64,000 nucleotides of DNA from Crotalaria pallida (Eukaryota > Streptophyta > Magnoliopsida > Fabales > Fabaceae): positions 124,045,706-124,109,705 of the forward strand of contig CM075650.1 in assembly GCA_037953625.1 (NCBI GenBank), written 5' to 3'. The translations under genes were made by a program, and so were the position numbers. Positions 45,817-57,457 of the stretch are shown piece after piece (within the stretch, counting starts at the first letter, position 1; each line of letters opens with the position of its first letter). The notes under the pieces are model-generated. The model ran no database searches. It had not been told where the DNA came from and saw only the letters and a program-made list of their open reading frames with translations.

Positions 45817-46875
45817 GATTATGCAGTCAGTCCACTCAAAACAGAGTTTTGACAATTCATTTTCTTCTTTTCTCAAATCTAACCCAATTTCCACATTAAC
45901 AGAGTTCCTATGCCTTAAAATAAACATGTTCATACCCAGAAACACATTCAATTTGCATGCACCAAGCTTATGGTATTAATTGGCATAAAAATCAACACAA
46001 ACAACATTCAATACCACAAACTCATAATTAACAATTAATTTCTTGATTTTAAACCTCAAATCATTTGCATGCATCAACTTGAACTTGCTCAAACCGAAAT
46101 GAGCCAGGATTTTGGCCTCCAAGCCTTTGTGCTTTATACACATAATGCCCTTTTGAGTTTTGTTAACTCAAATCCTAATTCACTTGATTTTTAGTCTAAA
46201 TCTAGTATAAGGTAGACTTCTCCCATACCTTAAGACAGAGTTTGATGACAATCAACACTGATTTTGAAGAAAGACCACAGATTCCCCACAATTCCTCAAA
46301 TCTGCTCTCAGCCACGAATTCCACCAACAGGGTCCAAAGACCAGAAGTTTTGACATAGAAAATGGCCAAAGAATTTTGGGGAAAACCATTAGGACTCAAA
46401 ATAGGTAACATGCACTAAGAGATAGAAAAGATTTGAGGCTTAATGGTGAACTACACTTACCAAAATCAAGGCTGGAATTCAGCTTCCAGAACAGGAATGA
46501 CAGAGAACTCAGACTTCAACTTCTAACTTCCAAGGTTGATTTCTCCTTCCACACGAACCCTCAACTCACAAACTTGGGGTCTTTACAAAGCATAATATGT
46601 AAGCTTTGCAATGGTGTATGGCTCTCAGTCTCACTCTCAAAAACAAGGAAGAATTCCTTTGGACGAAATAGGAACCCTAATTCACTCTCTCAGCATGAAA
46701 CCAGTTGCATCAACCCTCAATTCCTCAGAAATTCATCTATTTATAGACCAACAAAGATTACATGCACGTTGACGCGTGTGATCCCACTAATCTCAGGCTA
46801 TAATCGTGGCGAATTCGGGATTAATCAAGTGATTACTCATCAAAATCCACTAACCCAGTTTCTGGGTTCATCGTC

Positions 46876-46906
46876 TAACCGGTTACAGGGCATTACTAAC
46901 CGATTA
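46876..46906 (-). promoter_or_regulatory. TAACCGGTTA pair upstream of the gypsy B TATA box
   Basis: Copies at 46876 and 46897 (TAACCGATTA, mutated), 21 bp pitch, lie about 130 bp upstream of the TATA box at 46738-46745 (TATAAATA on the minus strand). The right LTR has both perfect at 54921/54942. Confidence 0.6.
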
Positions 46907-47173
46907 GATTAGTACAAAATTTAAAAATTAATATTTTCAAATCTTTCCCTCCAAGAACCTTTTCAATATTACCTTTAAGTCCTCATTCAGGGACCAAAAT
47001 GCAATATCCTTATATTTTTCATTTATTTGCCATATAAAAATATTTCAACCTATTTTTATACTTTAGGCTAATTAAATACAAAATATAAACTTGGGAAAAT
47101 TCATATAAATTAATAATAAAACTTTTATTATTAATTTCCTATTATTCGGGAGACGAAAATTAGGGGTGTTACA

Positions 47174-47213
47174 CTACTCCCCCACTTAAAAGGAATTTCG
47201 TCCCCGAAATTCT
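47174..47213 (-). other. Polypurine tract and pol 3' end signature, gypsy B
   Basis: CTACTCCCCCACTTAAAAGG adjoins the left LTR and is followed by GAATTTCGTCCCCGAAATTC, as in gypsy A. Confidence 0.8.
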
Positions 47214-47216
47214 AGT

Positions 47217-50200
47217 TTACAAAAACAACTCCGGATACTCTTGACGCATCTTTTCCTCTAATTCCCATGTAGCTTCAGATACGTCAGCATTTTCCCATAT
47301 CACCTTAACCAAAGGTATTTCCTTTCCCCTGAGCTGCTTGACTTCACGATCCTCTATCTGAACTGGTCTGGTCTCAAAGGTCAGGTTTTCTTTCAAAGTC
47401 AAATCATCAGGTTGGAGTTTTAGAATAACTGATGGGTCATGAACGTACTTCTTTAATTGCGAAACGTGAAAGACGTTGTGCAAATTGGATAAAGAGGGTG
47501 GTAAAGCTAGTTGGTAAGCAACAGGACCAACTCTCTTAAGAATTTGGTATGGACCTATACACTTACGCGAAAGCTTCCGAGTTCTCAAAGCTCTACTGAT
47601 TCCTTTCATCGGAACTACCCGAAGGAACACATGGTCGCCCTCTGAAAACTCTAATGGTTTCCTCCTCTTATCCGCATAACTCTTCTGCCGACTCTGAGCC
47701 GCTTTCATCTTTGCCTGAACCATTTTAATCTTCTCAGATGTCTGCTGTATCATTTCCGGTCCAACCATCAAATTCTCCCCCACTTGGAACCAACATAGCG
47801 GGGTTTGACACTTCCTTCCATACAACGCCTCGAACGGTGCCATCACAATGCTCGCATGATAGCTGTTGTTGTATGTGAATTCTGCAAGAGGTAACACTTG
47901 ATCCCAACTTCCTTGTTCTTCAAGTGCACAAGCTCGCAACACATCTTCCAAAGATTGAATCGTCCTCTCCGTCTGGCCATCCGTCTGTGGATGATACGCA
48001 GAACTTAATTTCAATCTTGTTCCCATAGCATCATGCAAACTTTTCCAGAATTGCGACGAAAATCTAGGATCTCGGTCCGACACAATACTCGAAGGCACTC
48101 CGTGAAGAAGAACTACCTCCTTGATATAGATATGGGTAAGCTTGTTCAAAGGATAGCGCATATTTATCGGAATAAAATGCGCCGACTTGGTTAACCTATC
48201 CACAACCACCCAGATTGCATCATGATTTGCTGCTGTCCTTGGCAAACCAGACACAAAATCCATGGAGATGCTATCCCACTTCCACTGGGGAATCCTCAAA
48301 GGTTGCAACTGTCCTCCTGGTTTCTGATGTTCTACCTTAGCTTTTTGACAAATCAAGCACGCCGCCACGTATTCTGCAACATCCTTTTTCAATCCAGACC
48401 ACCAAAACATCTTCTTCAAGTCCTGATACATTTTGGTTGATCCAGGATGCATACTCATCCGACTCTTATGGGCTTCGTCAAGAATCAGTCTTCTAATTTC
48501 CTGATCTCTTGGTATACAAATCCTTGTCCTAAAACGAAGGATTCCATCCTGCCCAATCTTGAAATCAGATTCTCTTCCTTCTGAACCTAATATCATCTTT
48601 TCCATCAATTCTTCGTCCGCTCGTTGCAACTCCCGAATTCTTTCCAAGAACTCGTTTATGATCTGCAACATCCCCAACTTGATACTTGATGGCTCCACTT
48701 GTGTCAACAAGCTCAAGTCTCTGAATTCCTCAATCAACGCTGCTTCCTTAACCATCATCGCACTTATGTGGATTGCTTTCCGACTCAAAGCATCTGCAAC
48801 CACATTTGCTTTACCCGGATGGTAGTGGAGTTTAAAGTCATAATCTTTCAAAAACTCCACCCACCTTCTTTGCCTCATGTTCAACTCTTTCTGGCCAAAC
48901 AGGTATTTCAAACTCTTATGGTCACTAAATACTTGGAATGTAGTGCCATAGAGATGATGTCTCCATATCTTTAAGGCAAACACGATCGCAGCCAATTCCA
49001 AATCGTGTGTCGGGTAATTCACCTCATGATTCTTCAATTGTCGCGATGCATAAGCCACTACTCTTCCTTCTTGCATCAATACACAACCCAGTCCTTGCTT
49101 AGATGCATCACAGTACACTTCAAATGTCTTGTGAGGATCAGGTAAGATTAACACAGGAGACGATGTTAACCTTTCCTTCAACTCACGAAAACTAACTTCA
49201 CACCGATCGTCCCACACGAACGGTTGATCTTTCCGAGTCAACTTAGTCAAAGGCAACGCAATCTTAGAAAATCCTTCTATAAACCGACGATAGTATCCAG
49301 CCAGCCCTAAGAAACTTCTCACCTCCGTCACAGTCTTAGGCTGTTCCCAACTTAGCACTGAACTTACGTTCGCTGGATCCACCGCAATTCCTTCTTTAGA
49401 GATTACATGCCCCAAAAACTTCACCTCGTTCAACCAAAACTCACATTTCGTAAGTTTGGCATACAATTGCTTCTCCTTCAGGACTTTCAACACAATCCTG
49501 AGATGCTCTTCATGCTCTTCCGGATTTTTAGAATAGACCAGAATATCATCAATAAATACCACCACAAATAAATCCAAATATGGTCTAAAGATCCGGTTCA
49601 TATAATCCATGAAAATAGGAGGTGCATTAGTCAATCCGAACGACATCACAACATACTCATAATGACCGTATCGAGATCGAAATGCAATCTTGGGTATATC
49701 CTCCTCCTTTATCCTGATCTGATGATAACCCGATCTCAGATCAATCTTGGAGAATACTGCAGGTCCCCTAACCTGGTCCATAAGGTCATCAATCCTTGGC
49801 AAAGGATACTTATTCTTAATAGTGACCTTATTCAACTGCCTGTAGTCCACACACATTCTCATACTCCCATCTTTCTTCTTTACAAACAGTAATGGAGCTC
49901 CCCAAGGCGAAACGCTTGGCCTGATCATCTGTTTCTACAGCAACTCTTCTATCTGCTTCTTCATTTTCGCTATTTCTGGTGGTGCCATCCTATAAGGAGC
50001 AATAGAGATGGGACCAGCTCCAGGGACTAGGTCAATCCCAAACTTTATCTCTCGCTTCGGAGGTAATCCTGGTATCTCCTCAGGAAATACTTCCGGAAAT
50101 TCTCTCACCACCGGAATCTCTATATTGAATCGTCTTTTCTTCACAATTGATGATCACTTGGTTCTTCATCAACCAATCCATACCCAAGATCACATCCAAT

Positions 50201-50412
50201 TGTAACTTAGGGAGACAAACCAAATCTACCTTAGAAAGACGACCCAGAATTTCTACATTACACCTTAAACAGACTTTAGCGGTGAAGATCGGTATTCCCG
50301 TAGGGGTATCTATACTAAGATAGCAGGGTGAATCGGAAACAACAAGATTCAGCCTATTCACACATTCAGGAGAAACAAAAGAATGTGTGGCTCCAGAATC
50401 AAATATGATTTT
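47217..50412 (-). pseudogene. pol: Pol of gypsy B (protease to chromodomain-like end), mutated
   Basis: In order: protease with the active-site DSGATHSF (about 50390) and ILGMDWL; a junction with a frameshift and probable small deletion near 50130; then a frame to TAG 49935-49937; then 903 open codons (49928-47217). These contain reverse transcriptase (VKKKDGSMRMCVDYRQLN, FSKIDLRSGYHQIRI, catalytic VFIDDILVYSK), RNase H (FEVYCDASKQGLGC, ADALSRK), the integrase zinc region (HKSRMSMHPG, CLICQ), the integrase core (SMDFVSGLPRT, SIVSDRDPRF, TDGQTERTIQSLED) and the chromodomain-like end (ATWELEEKMRQEYPELF). The long last frame lacks further stops. The TAG, the frameshift and the TGA that separates gag from protease make it non-functional as a whole. 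Confidence 0.93.
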
Positions 50413-51484
50413 TCAAGGTTGATTATTAAGCAGAAAGTTACCTTGCACGAGATTCGGGGTTTGGGTTGCTTCACTACCACTCAGGGTAAATACTCTTCCT
50501 TGCACCACAGGCTTGCCAGCAGATCCTTTTGCATCTCCCTTTGCAGATTCTTTGCATTCACGAGCAAAGTGACCTTGCTTCCCACACTTGAAACATCCTC
50601 CTGTGGACCAGCAAAACTGACCATGATGATAACGCCTGCACTTCTCCCAATAAGGAGCATTATCGCGAGACTTGTTCTTGTTATCCATCACACGCCTTGA
50701 CCTTACCCTTGTTCTTAGAATATGGACCATTATTCCGATGATCAAACTTCTTCTTCCTCTGTGGTCCATAGTTTTGTCCAACCCCTTTCACTTGACTTCC
50801 AATCAGCTCAGCCTTCTTGTCATCTTCTTACATTCTGCACATATCCACAAGTGCAGGGAAACTCTGAATCCTTTGATAACTGAAGATAGACTTCAGCTCC
50901 GGCCTTAGCCCACCTTCAAACTTAACACACTTACTCCTTTCATCAGGGTTATTTAAGTAGTAGGGAGAGTACTTCATCAGCTCCTCGAATCTGGCAGCAT
51001 ACTCTCCTACACTCATATCCCCCTGCTTCAATTGCATGAATTCCACTTCCTTCTTTCTCCTCAAATCTTCTGGAAAATATTTATTAAGAAATTTCTCCAT
51101 AAATACTCCCCAGTTGATTGCCCTTCTTTCAAAATTCAGCAATTGGACAGTGTGATCCCACCAGTTTTCAGCTTCCCCATGAAGCATGTAAACTGCATAA
51201 GTCACCTTCTATTCATCAGAACACTCCAGAGTTCGGAAAATCTTGTTAATCTCATACAACCACTTGTTCGCCTCATCAGGTTTATATCCTCCCTCAAACC
51301 TTGGTGGATTGCACTTTCTGAACTTCGATAGAGTCTTAGCATCATGATTCGCCATGTTGCCAGCAGATGGATTACCAGCTCGCCCTTGAGATGGTTGTTG
51401 TCTCTGCTGCTGCTGCATGCCTTCCAGCACGGTCGTGATTCGTTCTAACATTTCATTAGTAATATTTCTATTTCTGGTTGCCAT
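50413..51484 (-). pseudogene. gag: Gag of gypsy B, mutated
   Basis: ATG 51484 starts MATRNRNITNEMLERI, a glutamine-rich linker, then the gag domain (KWLYEINKIFRTLE, GEAENWWDHT, FLNKYFPEDLRRKKEVE, GDMSVGEYAARFEEL). The C-terminal part has a Cys/His motif (CRRYHHGQFCW) and the CCHC knuckle CFKCGKQGHFARECK. In-frame stops lie at 51209-51211 (TAG) and 50828-50830 (TAA), the frame shifts near 50695, and TGA 50413-50415 precedes protease. Gag and pol are therefore no longer one polyprotein. Overall layout resembles the element 1 gag but is only distantly similar. Confidence 0.9.
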
Positions 51485-51623
51485 AGAAAGACCTGCACTA
51501 TGGGCTTTGGGTCACTAAAAAGGTCTTTAAAACATAAATGCTACTCACTTACTCAAAACATATTCAATCAACATTGAATATCATACTTAGCTGCATCTTC
51601 GGGCCATGAGGGACAGGACCAAT

Positions 51624-51635
51624 GCTCTGATACCA
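51624..51635 (-). other. Primer binding site of gypsy B
   Basis: GCTCTGATACCA (complement of TGGTATCAGAGC) lies eight bases inside the right LTR start. It is the initiator tRNA-Met type. Confidence 0.88.
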
Positions 51636-51642
51636 CCAAAGG

Positions 51643-54600
51643 TGTGACGCTCTCTTTTTACTTGAAAATAATTAATATTTCCAAATAGTTGAATACTTGC
51701 TATCAAAATTAGGACTAGAAAATTTTTCCTTTTTAAAATTAGTACTTGTTCGTCCATAAACCCTTTTTAATATAAACCATTATTTGAATTCGGCTTAGCA
51801 CTATCTTAAGTTCGAAAAGGCTCTCGAGACAGCATTCCCTTAATTATAGAAAAATATTAATCGTAGTTATTATTAAAACATATCATTTGTCTCTCGAGTT
51901 AGATTTGAATATATAATTCATAAAATTTTTGCCGAATCCTTTTCAAATAGAAATCAGAGTTCGCGGAAGTAAAAATAATACTTATGGGGCACTGCTGAGG
52001 TAAAGAAAACATCATATATATATAAGTCATAACATAAAACCCCATCAGTACAGTCAGTAGCAAGTGGTAAAAAGTTGAGATAGCAAGTTTGATAAAACAT
52101 ATACAAAACCAGCTGCATTATATGAAACCTCACTCTAAGACCTCTCAATATATACAATATATAACAAAATCCCAAAAGCAGAAATCCCAGAGCAAGTCAT
52201 CTGTGTCCTCAGCAGCTCCTCAGATCCTCCACAGCTCTATCCCTAGGATCTAGGATCCAAAACATCTACGCTATGCAGGCTCCTATGAACCAGCGGGTCC
52301 ACCTCTAGCTGAAACAGTCGGCTCAACATGCACCTCCTCCTCGCTCTCATCCTCCACAGGGTCCTCCTCGACCTCGCCCGACTGTGTAGAGACCCCACCA
52401 CTGGGTCTAGGATCTGCAGAGGCAGTCCTATCAATGTCATTCGGACCAGGAGAAGGAGTCTCCTCAGTGACAACTCTATGGGAGGAAGGATGAGAACGAG
52501 TGGCAGCTCTGAAACGAAAACTATGAAAATGACGCATAGATCGAGCCGGGGGTGGTCCTCTATATGTATAAAAAGGTGGAACATGCATAGTATAGACTAA
52601 TGGGATCCTAAATCGACGCGGTCGCACTCGCACCAGAGGGTTAGGGTGATAGAGAGTGATCTCAACCTCCCCCTCAAAAGTGGCACGGTGCTCCTCATAC
52701 GTCCATATGCCACTAGGGATAGGGCGTATCTCGATGCAAGCTAGGTATCTGGCCATCACCTAAACAGGGCACAGGGAGTAAGTATACACCTATACATAAT
52801 TGATAAAGACTAAAATTACAATCACAAATATATCATGGACAGATAATAATGCAAATACATATGAGCACACCAGTTTTTCAACATTATAACTCTTATAATG
52901 CAAGTGGCATGATGTATGATTTTCTATCCACAACTGAGGCCTCTAAAAGTCCATCTTGGACGTCCATCCAATACACCCTTGTGTTCCCAGAACACCGACA
53001 TTCGTTCCCAGAACGTAATGCCGAACCATACTTGGATAATAAGCATCACTCCCAGAGTGTGCACCACGTTCCCAGAACGCATACGTTCCCAGAACGCATC
53101 AAAACCAGGTCCCGGACACTGGCCACATATCTATAATGTGTCATCAAGTAGGTTATAATTTGGTACTCCCGGAGTACCCTCCTCATATTCCCAGAATATG
53201 ATAAACGTTCCTACCAACCAGACTTCCAGTCTATATGGATGCACAATTATCGGGGTTGGTTTTATCTTTGCGTTAATTATGTGATTTAGAAGATATTCCA
53301 ATTTTCTCTTTTGAATGATTTATTTGAGGTATACTTTTTGGCACAAAATTCTTCTTTGAATTATTTCCAAAACATGCCCTTAAAGCCTAGATTGGGAAAC
53401 TCACAATCAATGGTATTCAAAAACTTAACTTTTTATTTTTCAGATTCAGGTACTAACCGGTTACAATTTCAGGCTAACCGGTTAGAATTACAGACCTGAA
53501 CTGTTTACCATTGCAATTCAGAAAACCCTTTTTCTTGAATTCTCTACCCAATCCAGAAAAAAATTCAACATTGTTTTATACCTCAAAAACCATTGTTTTC
53601 ATCATTCAAAAGTCCAAATCACATTCCATTCTCCAATGAACATAATTTCCTCTTGAAACTATCTTATTAACTTAAGGCATAAACTCCATTCCTTCAAATC
53701 TGAACCATGATGTTATAAACACTCATCTTCAGATTATTTATAATGGAATTAAAGTATAGATTTGAGCCAAAATCACTAACATCTCAGGACTGATTTAATA
53801 AATGGATTTTCTTTGAAATTTTACAGTGTCTAACCGGTTACAATTATCGAGTAACCGGTTAGATTATGCAGTCAGTCCACTGAAAACAGAGTTTTGACAA
53901 TTCATTTTCTTCTTTTCTCAAATCTAACCCAATTTCCACATTAACAGAATTCCTATGCCTTAAAATAAACATGTTCATACCCAGAAACACATTCAATTTG
54001 CATGCACCAAGCTTATGGTATTAATTGGCATAAAAATCAACATAAACAACATTCAATACCACAAACTCATAATTAACAATTAATTTCTTGATTTTAAACC
54101 TCAATTCATTTGCATGCATCAACTTGAACTTGCTCAAACCGAAATGAGCCAGGATTTTGGCCTCCAAGCCTTTGTGCTTTATACACATAATGCCCTTTTG
54201 AGTTTTGTTAACTCAAATCCTAATTCACTTGATTTTTAGTCTAAATCTAGTATAAGGTAGACTTCTCCCATACCTTAAGACAGAGTTTGATGACAATCAA
54301 CACTGATTTTGAAGAAAAACCACAGATTCCCTACAATTCCTCAAATCTGCTCTCAGCCACGAATTCCACCAACACGGTCCAAAGACCAGAAGTTTTGACA
54401 TAGCAAATGGCCAAAGAAATTTGGGGAAAACCATTAGGACTCAAAATAGGTAACATGCACCAAGAGATAGAAACGATTTGAGGCTTAATGGTGAACTACA
54501 CTTACCAAAATCAAGGCTGGAATTCAGCTTCCAGAACAGGAATGACAGAGAACTCAGACTTCAACTTCTAACTTCCAAGGTTGATTTCTCCTTCCACACG

Positions 54601-55218
54601 AACCCTCAACTCACAAACTTGGGGTCTTTACAAAGCTCAAGATGTAAGCTTTGCAATGGTGTATGGCTCTCAGTCTCACTCTCAAAAACAAGGAAGAATT
54701 CCTTTGGACGAAATAGGAACCCTAATTCACTCTCTTAACATGAAACCAGTTGCATCAACCCTCAATTCCTCAGAAATTCATCTATTTATAGACCAACAAA
54801 GATTACATGCACGTTGACGCGTGTGATCCCACTAATCTCAGGCTGTAATCGTGGCGAATTCGGGATTAATCAAGTGATTACTCATCAAAATCCACTAACC
54901 CAGTTTCTGGGTTCATCGTCTAACCGGTTACAGGGCATTACTAACCGGTTAGATTAGTACAAAATTTAAAAATTAATATTTTTAAATCTTTCCCTCCAAG
55001 AACCTTTTCAATATTACCTTTAAGTCCTCATTCAGGGACCAAAATGCAATATCCTTATATTTTGCATTTATTTGCCATATAAAAATATTTCAACCTATTT
55101 TTATACTTTAGGCTAATTAAATACAAAATATAAACTTGGGAAAATTCATATAAATTAATAATAAAACTTTTATTATTAATTTCCTATTATTCGGGAGACG
55201 AAAATTAGGGGTGTTACA
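51643..55218 (-). repeat. Right LTR (5' LTR) of gypsy B
   Basis: 3576 bp. All six TAACCGGTTA copies are perfect here (53454/53475, 53831/53852, 54921/54942), while two are mutated in the left LTR. The TATA box is at 54783-54790 (TATAAATA on the minus strand). Confidence 0.92.
52283..52756 (-). CDS. LTR-encoded conserved ORF of gypsy B (right copy)
   Basis: The second intact copy has 157 codons from ATG 52756 and differs from the left copy by a few substitutions (for example LVYTMHV against LAYTMHV). Both copies have stayed open although gag and pol have collected stops. The upstream-exon frame is broken here by a TAG near 54330. The position and acceptor-like sequence match the left copy. 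Confidence 0.6.
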   Translation of the reverse strand: MARYLACIEIRPIPSGIWTYEEHRATFEGEVEITLYHPNPLVRVRPRRFRIPLVYTMHVPPFYTYRGPPPARSMRHFHSFRFRAATRSHPSSHRVVTEETPSPGPNDIDRTASADPRPSGGVSTQSGEVEEDPVEDESEEEVHVEPTVSARGGPAGS

Positions 55219-55223
55219 CAAAA

Positions 55224-55615
55224 TAGAGAAAGTATGATCATTTCTTCACAATATTGATACTAATTGAACAATATAAGAACTATACTTTGAAATGTGATAC
55301 CAATTGGCAAGAAAAATATGACAATGAAATATGAACCAATTGTAACTAAAAAGTCATCATATCACTTAACAAAGTGAGATATCAATTGTAAAGAAATATC
55401 ATAATAAACAATAGCATGATAATCATATAATGATCAAACAATAATACTAATTATGAGTTTTGTAGAAGAAATACTAAATGATGAAAACTAAGAGAAAAAC
55501 TGCAATTGTCAAAATCCAACAATATCAATTGTACCAAATTGTAGAACATTCTCTTGAGATTTGAAGAAGTGTGTATAGACCTTCATTTGCATCTTCAATC
55601 ATACCTACAAAACAA
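55224..55615 (-). other. Non-coding Copia interior
   Basis: AT-rich, without coding. The palindrome CAATTG recurs in phrases such as ACCAATTGTAAC and ATCAATTGTAAAG (five or more times between 55260 and 55545). It lies downstream of gag where protease and integrase would be in an autonomous Copia element. Confidence 0.5.
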
Positions 55616-57387
55616 TCATGCTTTTCCTTTTGGTATCCAAATGGTTTTGGATCCCTTTTTGTTAGTTAAGGGACTCTCACCCTTCTTAACCCAAACAAAA
55701 TTTCCTTTAGGTATACCATGCACTTTAATATAACACACATTTGAAGTATGTCCATGAGTACCACAATAGAAACATGTTGGTGCATTTGAAAAATCAACCT
55801 TAGAAAAATCAACAACATTTCTATGAGATTTACTCTTAGCATTAGTATAACCCAAACCAAACTTGTTTGAATTTTCTCTTTGAAAATTTAACAATGTGCG
55901 CAATTTAATATCACCATTTGTGAAACTTGCAAGCTTATTTTTCAAAATAGCATTTTCATGTTTAAGCAACTTGCAATTCTCACAATCAATCTACTAGCAC
56001 AATCACAAGAAGAACTAGCATATATAAGATCAAGAGTTTCATTTTCAAGATTAAGCTCATCAACTTGTTTTTGAAGTTCTAAAATCTCTTGTTGATGTTT
56101 CAAGATGAGATTCTTCCTTTCAATGTTTTTCAAAGCTAGTTTCTTGAGATGTTCATGCATTTCTTCATAAGCATTATATAAGATTTCATATTTAGAAGAA
56201 ATTTCGGATTTAGTTTCACTTACATCGCTTTCGTCGCTTTGTTCACTTGATTCATCATTTGAACTTTCCTCTTCATCTACTAGAGCTATCAAGTTGAGAC
56301 AAACAACTTCTTCATCATCCTAAGAACTATTTGATGTTCTTTTCTTCTCTTCTTCATCATCCCAAACGATGTATGCTCTTTTATGTTTTGAATCTTTCTT
56401 TTCTTTCTCCTTCTTCTTGAGATACTTAGAGCATGAGTACTTGAGATGGCCGGGTTTTCCACATTCATGGCAAACTACACCTTCTTTTGATGTCTTGGTC
56501 TTGTAGTGTGGGGGATTTTTCTCTTTACTTTTGTCTTTGTTCAACCTTCCTTTTCTCCTTAGAAGCTTATTAAATTTTCTTAGTAGAAGTTTCATCTCTA
56601 CTTCATCAATGTCCGAATCGGAATCTTCATTATCATCATTATCGGAACTCTCTTCCTTTTGATATGACCTTTGAGCTTTAAGAGCGATTCCTTTTCTTTC
56701 TTTGTTCTTGTCTGATTCTTCATGCATATGCAAACGTCCAAGCTCCATTTCATGTTCTTGAAGCTTTCCGAAAAGTGTTGCTAAGTCCATGGTGTCCAAG
56801 TCCTTTGATTCAACAATTGCGGTAACCTTAGGTTGCCATTCCCTACTTAGACATCTTAAAACTTTGTTAACAAGTTCACAATTCATGAAAGTTTTTCCAA
56901 GAGCAATGAGATGAATAACAATATGAAAAAAACGTTTTTGCATAATACATATAGATTCATTAGGCAACATACGAAACAATTCATATTCATGCATCAAAGA
57001 ATTTATTCTAGCACGCCTAACTTCACTAGTGCCTTCATGTGTGACTTGCAAGGTGTCCCACATTTCTTTGGCATTACGACATTGGGAGACTCTAAAGAAC
57101 TCATCATAAGATAGAGTGGAGGTGATGATATTCTTAGCTTTTAAATCATATTGAATTTTATTTTTATCATCATCGGTCCACTTATCTTTGGCGGTTTGTT
57201 TAGATACACCTTCTACTAGAGTTGCGGGAATATGAGGACCATTTTCAATGGCTTCCCAAATGTTCATGTCTATGGCTTCTATAAAGATTCTCATTCTAAC
57301 TTTTCAATAAGCATAACCCTCTCCACCAAACATAGGAGGGCAACTTATCAAAGCACCTTCACCACCAAAGGGATTCGTAGAACCCAT
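55616..57387 (-). pseudogene. gag: Copia gag with two zinc knuckles, interrupted
   Basis: ATG 57387 begins MGSTNPFGGEGALISCPP. The Copia-type gag domain follows (WEAIENGPHIP, KAKNIITSTLS, AKEMWDTLQVTHEGT, RINSLMHEYELFRM, LPNESI). Next come an acidic, lysine-rich stretch, a CCHC knuckle (CHECGKPGHLKYSC), a coiled-coil-like segment (KHQQEILELQKQVDELNLE) and a second knuckle (CFYCGTHGHTSNVC). The frame ends at 55616. Damage: TGA 57306-57304 in the N-terminal YAYWKVRM-type motif, TAG at 56322-56320, and a frameshift near 55980. No protease, integrase or reverse transcriptase follows, so only gag function could ever have been encoded here. Confidence 0.88.
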
Positions 57388-57443
57388 TGTAGCTTCCTCA
57401 AGGATCTTTGCGAAAAAGCTCTATGCTCGTGTCTTTCGACCGA

Positions 57444-57455
57444 GCTCTGATACCA
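57444..57455 (-). other. Primer binding site of the Copia element
   Basis: GCTCTGATACCA ends two bases before the right LTR (57458). It is the initiator tRNA-Met type, usual for Copia elements. Confidence 0.88.
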
Positions 57456-57457
57456 AT

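Larger units (their letters stand above)
44715..46228 (-). other. Predicted intron in the gypsy B LTR
   Basis: On the minus strand, a donor CTTAAG-GTATGGG (GT at 46228-46227) and an acceptor CTGTTTAG (AG at 44716-44715) bracket 1514 bp. The interval contains two TAACCGGTTA pairs and the hairpin array. The LTR ORF begins at the first exon bases. Confidence 0.45.
43590..47173 (-). repeat. Left LTR (3' LTR) of gypsy B
   Basis: 3584 bp with a longer (AT)n run near 43963 than the right copy. In element orientation: TAACCGGTTA pair, TATA box (46738-46745), predicted exon 1, intron with further pairs and a hairpin array, LTR ORF. Confidence 0.92.
43590..55218 (-). mobile_element. Gypsy element B (minus strand), complete but mutated
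   Basis: LTRs at 43590-47173 (3584 bp) and 51643-55218 (3576 bp) begin TGTGACGCTC and end GGGTGTTACA. TSD CAAAA lies at 43585-43589 and 55219-55223. The primer site is at 51624-51635 and the inverted polypurine tract at 47174-47190. Gag, protease, reverse transcriptase, RNase H, integrase and a chromodomain-like end occur in the usual Ty3/gypsy order, so this is probably a chromovirus. It is a close relative of gypsy A (pol and LTR ORF). Several stops and frameshifts inactivate it. It is nested in the Copia element. Confidence 0.93.
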
